Shown here piece by piece: positions 35,078 to 45,300 of a stretch of 64,000 nucleotides of DNA. Positions within the stretch are counted from its first letter, which is position 1. Each line of letters begins with the position of its first letter. The notes beneath the pieces were generated by a model. That model was not told where the DNA came from, did not search any database, and was given only the letters and a program-made list of their open reading frames with translations. Origin of the DNA: Pegoplata infirma (lineage: Eukaryota; Arthropoda; Insecta; Diptera; Anthomyiidae). Made by a program: the position numbers and the translations under genes. The stretch spans positions 56,382,313 through 56,446,312 of the forward strand of contig OY992537.1 in NCBI GenBank assembly GCA_963921195.1. The letters run 5' to 3'.

Positions 35078-35880
35078 GTTTATAAAAAGCACCTTTTATA
35101 AAAAGTACCTTTTATAAAAAGTACCTTTTATAAAAAGTACCTTTTATAAAAAGTACCTTTTATAAAAAGTACCTTTTATAAAAAGTACCTTTTATAAAAA
35201 GTACCTTTTATAAAAAGTACCTTTTATAAAAAGTACCTTTTATAAAAAGTACCTTTTATAAAAAGTACCTTTTATAAAAAGTACCTTTTATAAAAAGTAC
35301 CTTTTATAAAAAGTACCATTTATAAAAAGTACCTTTTATAAAAAGTACCTTTTATAAAAAGTACCTTTTATAAAAAGTACCTTTTATAAAAAGTACCTTT
35401 TATAAAAAGTACCTTTTATAAAAAGTACCTTTTATAAAAAGTACCTTTTATAAAAAGTACCTTTTATAAATAGTACCTTTTATAAAAAGTACCTTTTATA
35501 AAAAGTACCTTTTATAAAAAGTACCTTTTATAAAAAGTACCTTTTATAAAAAGTACCTTTTATAAAAAGTACCTTTTATAAAAAGTACCTTTTATAAAAA
35601 GTACCTTTTATAAAAAGTACCTTTTATAAAAAGTACCTTTTATAAAAAGTACCTTTTATAAAAAGTACCTTTCATAAAAAGTACCTTTTATAAAAAGTAC
35701 CTTTTATAAAAAGTACCTTTTATAAAAAGTACCTTTTATAAAAAGTACCTTTTATAAAAAGTACCTTTTATAAAAAGTACCTTTTATATAAAGTACTTAT
35801 TATAAAAAGTACCTTTTATAAAAAGTACCTATTATAAAAAGTAGCTATTTTAAAAAGTACCTTTTATAAAAAAAACTTTT
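35078..35880. repeat. 16-bp satellite, about 50 copies
   Basis: The unit TTTTATAAAAAGTACC repeats almost without change for about 800 bases and decays over the last 90. The unit is a near-palindrome centred on GTAC (ATAAAAAGTACCTTTTAT). It directly abuts the 146-bp repeat, whose units contain GGTACTTTTTATA, the reverse complement of the satellite core. Confidence 0.9.
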
Positions 35881-37489
35881 TATAAAGAAATCCTTTAATA
35901 TAAAGAATTTAAAGGATAAAAATATGGAATGTAGGATTTTTCGATGAAGCAAAAAACATTACGGAGGAGGTACTTTTTGAAAATTCCGTTTCTAAAGGGG
36001 GTAGGAAAGTCTATTTTTGGTACTTTTTTTTGTTCCTATAATAACGACCTTAGAAGCTTGAATTTTGGAATGTAGGGGCCTTCGGTGAAAAAAAATTCAG
36101 CTAAAGTACTTTTTAAAAAATACGTTTCTAGAGGTGTGAAAAAGTGTTTTTTGATACTTTATATATTTTATGAAGTAATGATCCTAGGCACCGAAATTTT
36201 GAATGCTGGAAGAAGTTATTTTGCAAATTCTGTTTCTAAGGGTCGCGAGCGATCGTAAAGGGGAAAAAAAAGTGCAAATTTGGTTATTCTTTATATATTT
36301 TAAATATACTTAGGATCACCTACCACAAAAAAAAAACAGTTTTTGGAATTTAATTTAAATCCCCAGAAAAAACACCCAAGAGAAATTTAAAATTTTTGGG
36401 TAAAAAGGGGTACCTGGTAACAGTGGTGTAAAATATCTATAAGATAAAGACAATAGAACTTTTTATGACTTTAACGCATATTATACGGAAAGGAATGAAA
36501 ATTAAATGGAACGAAAGGAGATGGAATTGGAAATAAAATAAAGCAGAACGGGAACGAAATGGAATGGAGCAGGGAACAATATGGACCGATACTTTTTACT
36601 CAATTTTTTCGTATTTAACTTTTTTACTCCATATTTTTTCTCTCTATATGTTTTTTTATTCAAACTTATTTTTATTCCAATTTCTTTTTTCACTGAAATA
36701 TTTACTCACTCAAAATCCAAAAACCCGATATAAAGGCTTGAAAATTGTCAATATCTTTATTCACCGGAACGAACATGATAACGTACCAGCGACGTTATTC
36801 AAATTTTATTGTTTAAATTATTCATTGAAATATTATTTTATGAAAGACTTAAACGTCCACAAGTAAACAAAACGAAGCCTATGTAGGGGAATTTTTTGAA
36901 ATCGATAGAGTAATCCTGACCTTTCTATTATCCGGTATTCAATACCACCGGTAACGAAGTACCGGGATGGTAAGCTAGTTATAATATAATTTGCAACAGA
37001 AAATTAGTTTTTTAAGTCATTAAAATTTTGTGATGAAATGTAGGGTAATTTGTGTTGTTCCATTGCTACGTTGTTGCTACGTTTTGGCAGCACGTGTTTT
37101 TAAAGTCATCGCGTTTTTGTCTTTTATAGTTTACCTTATATGGAAATTCAGACCAATTTAAGGTTGGAGCAGTGTTGCCATATATTTTTTTGAAAAAAAC
37201 TTTTTATTTCTGAAAAAAAATCTTTTTTTTGTGAAAAAAATCTTTTTTTTACAAAAGTATTGAAATAATTCAAAATTAAGTAATACAAATTTATGTATTT
37301 TCAATTTTTATAAAATAATAAAAAAACAACCCAGCGTTCATTTGGAGCTCGAAAAGACTCATAAAAGAGTCCTTAGACGCTCGGAAAACATAATAATATG
37401 AGTGTTCTTCCTTTCAAAATGGTCCCTTTTTCTGAGCGCTCTTATAATATATACAATGACAAGTTTTCATTTTGTTTTCCCAATTTAAT

Positions 37490-37642
37490 TACAAATTATT
37501 TTTAATAATTATTTAAACCTAACCGAGAACTGGTTACAATGATCGTCGTCTCGTTGCATCGAAATCGACCACGTTTTTAGTGGGAATCGAACCCTGTTTC
37601 ATAGGCTAGCACGCTACCAACTAACCTACAGGGGCACCTTTG
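37490..37642 (-). mobile_element. tRNA-derived SINE-like sequence
   Basis: The minus strand reads GGTGCCCCTGTAGG, then an A box TAGGTTAGTTGGTAGCG (about 37613-37629) and a perfect B box GGTTCGATTCC (37583-37593), spaced as in tRNA genes. Anticodon stem and acceptor stem do not pair properly, and an unrelated AT-rich tail follows, so it is a SINE head or tRNA pseudogene rather than a working tRNA. Confidence 0.6.
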
Positions 37643-39139
37643 CGTTCTTATACGACTCAAAAGATTCTGAAAAATATGTGTAAATATTCTTTTGAGTTTA
37701 TGAATGTTAAAATTTTTTTTTTTTTTGATTTTTTTACATATCCATAATTAAGAGTCAAATATAAATCTTTCAGGACTCCAAATTTCGAGCGTTCCATTAA
37801 TATTTTTGAGCCTTGAAAGAGTCATAATTTTTGAAGGCTCAGAAAATTGTACACAGTTACCAAATATCAAAGACCGGTGCATGCTCGTCAATATATGAAT
37901 GTGGGTGTGGAACAAGGTGCTATAATCCAAAAACCAAATTGTTCAGGAGAAGCGAAAAACTAAATAAGTCGCGAAAAAAAATAATTTTTTGAAATTTCTT
38001 TTTGCAGTTTGACGAAGATAGACCATATGCATCAATGTACAAAATTTCATTAAAAACAAATGAGCGGAAGTAGCAAAAAAATGCATGTGAAATTTTGTTC
38101 TAGTGGAATAAGGTGCTATGTTACAATTTCTACTAGGAATTTCAATACATTTGCCAAGTAGTTTTAAGGTTTTTGGGTTATTTTTGAAAAATTTAAATTT
38201 AGCGCGTGAATTCAGCAAAATTAAGACGGGGTCCAGCAGTACTCATTTTTATATCAAAATAATAAAAAGCAGATAATGTAACAAAAAAAAAATAACTGAA
38301 ATATGGTTCATTTTAAACAACTTTTCCCATAATGGGTTAAAAAATTTGCACAATTTATGATATAAGTTACTAACCATTAAATTTTAAAGTTTGAACTCAA
38401 AAATTTGATGGATTTTCAAAATCCACCCTTAAGGTGTGTTTAGATCATCCCACCGAGTCTTTGGATTTTAAGAAAGTAAAATATTATCAAAGTCTTAATA
38501 CTGCCAAAAAATCATAAACAAAATCAAAAGACATTTTTAAAAACAGCTGTTTGTATGCAAATCTAATAACACACAGCCATTTTTTGAAATATTTCATAAA
38601 ATCAAAAGTCTTATTGGACTGTCAACAAAATCATATTACACACGATTTTTTGACAGGTCTTAATACTCAGTGGTATGATATAAACACAGCTTTAGTATTA
38701 CGTAAAACAATATTATGTTTTTATATGGATATAGCACCTTTTTCCACTTTACACTTTAAATATCGATAGATTAGATAATAAAGCGTTTTTTGCCAAACCA
38801 ATGGGCTGATGTTGAAGCCTAGGATGTTTTCTACACGCTAACCATCTCACATATAAGAATTTTTATATACTATCTTTAGTTTAACTGCAAAATACATGTT
38901 AGTATCCGGGAAAAAATATAAAATATTCCCAAAAATAGTTAAAATTTAACTTTTAAGGTTACTTTTATGACCGAAAACGATCAAGTTTTTAACAAATTTG
39001 TTTACAAATAGGTCAAACTATTGTAGGAAGATACGATTTTGCAAAAAAACGCGATTTCCAAAAATTGGATTTTAGCACCTTGTTCCACACATACATTCAT
39101 ATGACGGATTGGATCTATATGTGATAAGATCATTTATTA

Positions 39140-39440
39140 GTGCAGCAAATACACAATTTAAGTAAAAAATTATTCTATGTTACCAACTTACAGATGTAAG
39201 TGAATATCGGGTGGAATTTTCATATGGCGACCAAGTCAAAGAATGATTTTAAATGGATTCAATAAGGTTAACAAGCTAAAAAAAAAATTTTATCGAATAT
39301 CTCATACTTCTATAGAATAAAGCCGTATTTAATTGTAACCGCTTACATAGACTGAAGGATGGACACGATAAGTCAACTCAAATAGTGATTCTGAATCGGT
39401 CGGTATACTAAAAGGTTGGTCTAGGACCAATATTTTGGGT
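39140..39440 (-). mobile_element. Helitron-like family 2 fragment
   Basis: Degraded family 2 inverse: GTGAATATCGGGTGGAATTTTC, AGTCAACTCAAATAGTGATTC, GGTCGGTATACTAAAAGGTT and GGTCTAGGACCAATATT. It has lost its (GTCY)n block. Confidence 0.5.
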
Positions 39441-39670
39441 ATTTACAAAAAAAAACTGATACTTTTTGTATTTTTTTAACTAATTAAGAAAAACTTGAAA
39501 AAACTTTATTATTTTCCAAAAAACTTGTTTTTTTAGAAAAAATCTTGAAATCTTTTTAGCACCTCAAAAAACTTGCAAAAAAAGGGAAATCTTGATATAT
39601 GGCAACACTGGTTTGGAGTAAAATTTTTTTGTTTGTAAAAACTAGGTGAAAACCATAAAAAGTGTCCAAT

Positions 39671-39894
39671 TAAGGGTCATGTCACAGAATCAATTCCGAT
39701 GGGAAGTGGAATAAGTGGTTCACTCGTAAAACGCAAAGCAAATACTTTTTTCGGAATGAAACCACTTTTAGCAATTCAATTCCACTTTGATTTTTGAAAG
39801 TGATTTCATTCCGAAAAAAAAATTGTTTTGCGTTTTACGAGTAACAACTTTTTTTCAAATCCGATCGGAATTGAGTCTGTGACATGCCCCTAAA
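39671..39894. mobile_element. Palindromic MITE, TAAGGGTCATGTCACAGA ends
   Basis: The left AAGGGTCATGTCACAGAATC pairs with the inverse of GAGTCTGTGACATGCCCCTA. Inner blocks (AAAACGCAAAGCAAAT / TTGTTTTGCGTTTTACGAG and CGGAATGAAACCACTTT) also fold back. Target duplication not resolved. Confidence 0.65.
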
Positions 39895-39961
39895 TAAAAT
39901 TTCAGTGACGGTTACAGTGATGGTTACATGTGACTTACCAAAATTGTTATTAATACAAATT

Positions 39962-40145
39962 TTCACTTATGGGTGTATGATACTTGCTGTTTTTAGGTAA
40001 CATGTTCCTAACTTGATTAGGGGCTTTCTATGGAAATGTTGATAACTTTAACCAACATGAATTTATCGTAATTCCCATATCAAAACCTTAATAAAGTTAG
40101 CAACTAGTTACTTGTAAAAAGCAATTATCATACGCTCATTACCAA
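39962..40145. mobile_element. Small foldback MITE, GTATGATACTTGCT arms
   Basis: GGGTGTATGATACTTGCTGT at the left pairs imperfectly with the inverse of AAGCAATTATCATACGCTC at the right, with further pairing (GGTAACATGTTCCTAAC / GTTAGCAACTAGTTACTTG). Confidence 0.5.
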
Positions 40146-40394
40146 CTACTATTCCACATTTAATCAATGGATATTTTCATACATTTTATGAAAAACTTCA
40201 TAAAACGTTTCAAACAAGTTCTACGAATATTTTCATTATTTATATGCAAGTTTTCATTGAAAGGAACTTTAATGACACCAGTTTCATTAATCAAATGAAA
40301 CCTGTCTTCGGTTGAAAACGTGAGTCATTTTTCATTAAGGTTAAGTCATTTTTCAATAATTTCACGAAGCTATTTTTTTCAGTGTAATAATATG

Positions 40395-40461
40395 TAAACA
40401 TGCTGGGGTCTTCGACCGATATTTCAATGCATTTGGCATGAAATGACAAATTAATTTAGCG
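40395..40461 (-). mobile_element. Helitron-like family 1 remnant, right part of split copy
   Basis: ACATGCTGGGGTCTTCGACC and the inverse TGACAAA signal continue the fragment that stops at 31935. Confidence 0.6.
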
Positions 40462-41755
40462 TTATTTTTTCTAGAAATGCCTTTTGAAATAACAATTATT
40501 TGAAATAACAATTATTTATTTGAAATAACAATTATTTATGCAGCAAAACATTATTATGATTTAATGGTTTAGGCACGAGTACAAACTACTCAGACATTTT
40601 TTTCACTTTGGAACTTTCCTATTTTAAAGTCAAAAAAGGAACCTAAAGACATTGCCCTGTAGGGTCAATATTTGTTTGGATAAATAGAGCTTGATACAAA
40701 CTTTCATTCAAAATTAATTTTATGCATATTCGATCATTTTAACCTTTGGCGCCTTCCGATCAAAATTTTTGTTTCTTACAAAATTTTAACGAAAAACTTT
40801 GATTGAAGGGGACAATAGGTTACAATGTTCTGATTTAACTCAAATTAATTTTAAATGCAAGTTTGTCTTAAGCTCTATGAAATAGTTATTGGAAAAAATG
40901 TTTGAGATTATTTTTTTTTTTAGTTCTTAAAGGTAACGAAAACCATCAATTTTTGAAAAAAACTGTAATTTTTGGAAATTTTTTGACAAATTTTATAAGG
41001 CGATATATAGTGAAAACGGCTCGACCACAAAAATTAATAATAATAATCTATCGCGGGATATATTTTTTTATATTTTAATTTTTCAAAAATCCAAAATTTT
41101 TATGGAAATTTTTCAAAAATCCTAAGTTTTGATCTACGAGCGCTACGGGATAGAGTTATGGTATATTTTGAGAAATAGCCTTCCAAAAATTAGGGTCAAA
41201 AACAATGATCTTTGACCTTTACAAAAAAATCATGATGAAAGCCATTTTGAAGGCTGTTTAATAACGTATTATTTGAATCCTGAATGAGACCTGTACCTTG
41301 ATTACTTTTTGAAATAACGTTATTTATGTCAGACCACTTTTCGGCGTAGAAAACTATTTTTTTCCTATTTTTCAAGACCCCCTATCTCGAATACTAGAAT
41401 GACCAGAACTCAGTACTGAATTTCATTAAGTTTGTAAGGTGTAAGGTCAACCCGTCTTAATATACTTAACTGTCTTAATACTTAATTCTGCAAAAAAAAA
41501 TTGAATGACAAAAATCATATCGAACTTTTTGGCCAAACCGTTTTAAAAATTAAAAAAAGCTTAAATCAACTCACAATCAGCCTAGTGTATGATTTATGAT
41601 ACCGATGATTGGCGCTTTATCCAGTGGTATCACCTATTTATTTTACGCCGCGACCCCCCAACAATTCATGAATAAAATAATCTTGTTCTGGGTAGAGAAA
41701 GAGAAATGATTACTCTTACAGGCTATATCTAATAAGTGTAAAAGTTTCTTCTGAT
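40462..41755. other. Intergenic region before gene C
   Basis: No gene or recognised transposon end. A short tandem repeat of TGAAATAACAATTATTTA (about 3 copies) is at 40491-40541. The remainder is AT-rich unique-looking sequence. Confidence 0.45.
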
Positions 41756-41763
41756 CTCAATTG

Positions 41764-41850
41764 TTTGTATACCCTACATAAATTATGCGGGTGTAGTAAC
41801 TTTGTCATTCCGTATGTAACACATTGAAATATCGTTAACGGATCTTTTAA
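41764..41850 (+). mobile_element. Helitron-like family 1, left-end fragment
   Basis: TATACCCTACATAAATTATG, CTTTGTCATTCCGTATGTAA and ACATTGAAATATCG match the family left end; the rest is absent. Confidence 0.55.
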
Positions 41851-41915
41851 GAAGATCTTACACAAAATCTGGAAAAAACATTTTCCTATAGAAATGAACA
41901 AAAAAAATTTTTGTT

Positions 41916-42110
41916 TTGTAATCCGTGTAAATATTGATTAGATCTGGTCTAATAATATTTGATAAAATCTTTTTAGATACGGGATTTATTCACAATTCCG
42001 AGATCCATAATTGTATCTTGCAAAATTACGAAATTGAGGATCAGATACAATTATATATAATTATTACAATTAGATCCAACTAGATCATATCAGATCTAAT
42101 CAATCAAACC
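41916..42110. mobile_element. AGATCT-rich foldback MITE upstream of gene C
   Basis: Self-complementary arms (GATTAGATCTGGTCTAATAA ... GATCATATCAGATCTAATCA) related to 10140-10385. It ends about 230 bases before the start codon of gene C, so it borders or lies within the promoter region. Confidence 0.55.
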
Positions 42111-42340
42111 GAAACTAATACATTTTATTTGCAGTTGTAGCGTGTAACATGTTCGACCATTATTAAATGTATTTATTGAAACTTAATTGTAGTCTCAAAG
42201 AATTTAATTGTTGAATAATTAATTTCTATTTAAAAACATAAAGATTAACCTTGCGATTTCAAGTTACTTTAGTCTATACGTAAGTTATAAAGTAACACAC
42301 GACTTGTTTTAAATCGGTTCAAAGCATTTTCTAACAAATA

Positions 42341-45300
42341 ATGATGATCTCAAAAATTTTTACAATTTATATAAATTTTTTAATCTTTAATAGTTTTATG
42401 TGCAAATTAGCGCAATGCAATTATTTGGAGGACAATTATCCAAAAACGGTTATAGATGATGCTGCTTTAGATGTGGTAAGTAAATCTGAGATTTTTTCTT
42501 TAGGAAAAATGTTGTAGAATCTGAGACATTTTATGTAGAAACAATGTCTCAAAATTTTGCAATAGAAAAAATTTCTCAGAATCTGAGAATTTTCTAATAA
42601 AAAATGTCTCAAAATCTGAGACTTGTTCTATAGAAACAATGTCTCAAAATCTAAAAAGTTTACTATATTTCTCAGAACCGTCGAATTTTTCTACAGGAGA
42701 AATGTATGACTTTTATAGAAAAAATTTCTCAGAATCTGAGACTTTTTCTATCGAAAAAATGTCTTAGAATCTCAGACATTTTCTATAGTAAAAAAGTCTC
42801 AGAATCTGAAACTCATTGTATACGAAAAATGTCTAAGAATCTGAGATTTTTCTATAGAAAAAATGTCTCAGAACATGAGACTTTTTCTATAGAAAAAATG
42901 TCTCAGAATCTGAGATTTTTTCTATTGAAAAAAATAGCTCAGAATCTGAAACTTTTTCTATAGAAAAAATGTTTTATAATCTGAGACTTTTTCTATAGGA
43001 AAAACGTCTCAGAATATGAGACTTTTTCTATAGGAAAAATGTCTTAGAATCTGAGACTTTTTCTGTAGGAAAAATGTCTCAGAATCTAAAACTTTTTCTA
43101 TAGAAAAAATGTTTTAGAACTTTTCTATAGGAAAAAAGTCTCAGAATCTGAGACATTTTCTATAGAAAAACTGTCTCAGAATCTGAGACTTTTTCTGTAG
43201 AAAAACTGTCTCAGAATCTGAGACTTTTTCTATAGAAAAACTGTCTCAGAATCTGAGACTTTTTCTATAGAAAAACTGTCTCAGAATCTGAGACTTTTTC
43301 TATAGAAAAACTGTCTCAGAATCTGAGACTTTTTCTATAGAAAAACTGTCTCAGAATCTGAGACTTTTTCTATAGAAAAACTGTCTCAGAATCTGAGACT
43401 TTTTCTATAGAAAAACTGTCTCAGAATCTGAGACTTTTTCTATAGAAAAACTGTCTCAGAATCTGAGACTTTTTCTATAGAAAAACTGTCTCAGAATCTG
43501 AGACTTTTTCTATAGAAAAACTGTCTCAGAATCTGAGACTTTTTCTATAGAAAAACTGTCTCAGAATCTGAGACTTTTTCTATAGAAAAACTGTCTCAGA
43601 ATCTGAGACTTTTTCTATAGAAAAACTGTCTCAGAATCTGAGACTTTTTCTATAGAAAAACTGTCTCAGAATCTGAGACTTTTTCTATAGAAAAACTGTC
43701 TCAGAATCTGAGACTTTTTCTATAGAAAAACTGTCTCAGAATCTGAGACTTTTTCTATAGAAAAACTGTCTCAGAATCTGAGACTTTTTCTATAGAAAAA
43801 CTGTCTCAGAATCTGAGACTTTTTCTATAGAAAAACTGTCTCAGAATCTGAGACTTTTTCTATAGAAAAACTGTCTCAGAATCTGAGACTTTTTCTATAG
43901 AAAAACTGTCTCAGAATCTGAGACTTTTTCTATAGAAAAACTGTCTCAGAATCTGAGACTTTTTCTATAGAAAAACTGTCTCAGAATCTGAGACTTTTTC
44001 TATAGAAAAACTGTCTCAGAATCTGAGACTTTTTCTATAGAAAAACTGTCTCAGAATCTGAGACTTTTTCTATAGAAAAACTGTCTCAGAATCTGAGACT
44101 TTTTCTATAGAAAAACTGTCTCAGAATCTGAGACTTTTTCTATAGAAAAACTGTCTCAGAATCTGAGACTTTTTCTATAGAAAAACTGTCTCAGAATCTG
44201 AGACTTTTTCTATAGAAAAACTGTCTCAGAATCTGAGACTTTTTCTATAGAAAAACTGTCTCAGAATCTGAGACTTTTTCTATAGAAAAACTGTCTCAGA
44301 ATCTGAGACTTTTTCTATAGAAAAACTGTCTCAGAATCTGAGACTTTTTCTATAGAAAAACTGTCTCAGAATCTGAGACTTTTTCTATAGAAAAACTGTC
44401 TCAGAATCTGAGACTTTTTCTATAGAAAACCTGTCTCAGAATCTGAGACTTTTTCTATAGAAAAACTGTCTCAGAATCTGAGACTTTTTCTATAGAAAAA
44501 CTGTCTCAGAATCTGAGACTTTTTCTATAGAAAAACTGTCTCAGAATCTGAGACTTTTTCTATAGAAAAACTGTCTCAGAATCTGAGACTTTTTCTATAG
44601 AAAAACTGTCTCAGAATCTGAGACTTTTTCTATAGAAAAACTGTCTCAGAATCTGAGACTTTTTCTATAGAAAAACTGTCTCAGAATCTGAGACTTTTTC
44701 TATAGAAAAACTGTCTCAGAATCTGAGACTTTTTCTATAGAAAAACTGTCTCAGAATCTGAGACTTTTTCTATAGAAAAACTGTCTCAGAATCTGAGACT
44801 TTTTCTATAGAAAAACTGTCTCAGAATCTGAGACTTTTTCTATAGAAAAACTGTCTCAGAATCTGAGACTTTTTCTATAGAAAAACTGTCTCAGAATCTG
44901 AGAATTTTTCTATAGAAAAACTGTCTCAGAATCTGAGACTTTTTCTATAGAAAAACTGTCTCAGAATCTGAGACTTTTTCTATAGAAAAACTGTCTCAGA
45001 ATCTGAGACTTTTTCTATAGAAAAACTGTCTCAGAATCTGAGACTTTTTCTATTGAAAAACTGTCTCAGAATCTGAGACTTTTTCTATAGAAAAACTGTC
45101 TCAGAATCTGAGACTTTTTCTATAGAAAAACTGTCTCAGAATCTGAGACTTTTTCTATAGAAAAACTGTCTCAGAATCTGAGACTTTTTCTATAGAAAAA
45201 CTATCTCAGAATCTGAGACTTTTTCTATAGAAAAACTGTCTCAGAATCTGAGACTTTTTCTATAGAAAAAATGTCTTAGAATCTGAGACTTTTTCTATAG

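Larger units (their letters stand above)
34066..36954 (+). mobile_element. Unclassified element with GACT run and tandem arrays
   Basis: It begins CTATATATATAAAAGAGTAA followed by a (GACT)n run at 34101-34132 and CATCATCGCCCAGCCCAAAC. It ends GAAGTACCGGGATGGTAAGC at about 36950. The interior is a 146-bp tandem repeat followed by a 16-bp satellite, with no coding frame. The ends resemble, in reverse, the 13425-15061 insertion, so both may be one superfamily. Confidence 0.5.
37170..39610. mobile_element. hAT-like element, CAGTGTTGCCATATA ends
   Basis: The ends CAGTGTTGCCATATA and TATATGGCAACACTG are perfect inverted repeats. The 8-bp flanks GGTTGGAG (37162-37169) and GTTTGGAG (39611-39618) differ at one base. 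Just inside are AAAAAATCTTTTTTT-type repeats. It contains a tRNA-like SINE head and a family 2 Helitron-like fragment. No transposase frame is seen. Confidence 0.75.
32574..40384. mobile_element. CACTGAAAA-ended element enlarged by nested insertions
   Basis: The left end CACTGAAAAAAATAACCTTC mirrors the right end (inverse of GAAGCTATTTTTTTCAGTG). TA lies on both sides (32572-32573 and 40385-40386). Shared subterminal words are TTCATTAA/TTAATGAAA. It originally was probably under 1 kb. It now contains a CACAG-ended MITE, a CTATATATA...GCTAGT element with satellites, an hAT-like element and smaller MITEs. Confidence 0.7.

Noticed and set aside
37560..37645. Functional tRNA gene
   Set aside because: A and B boxes are good, but acceptor and anticodon stems do not pair, so it is a SINE head or pseudogene.
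42706..42963. Repetitive 85-codon frame with SEHETFSIEKM-like repeats
   Set aside because: Reads diverged units of the 35-bp satellite inside intron 1 of gene C; the homogenised units break the frame.
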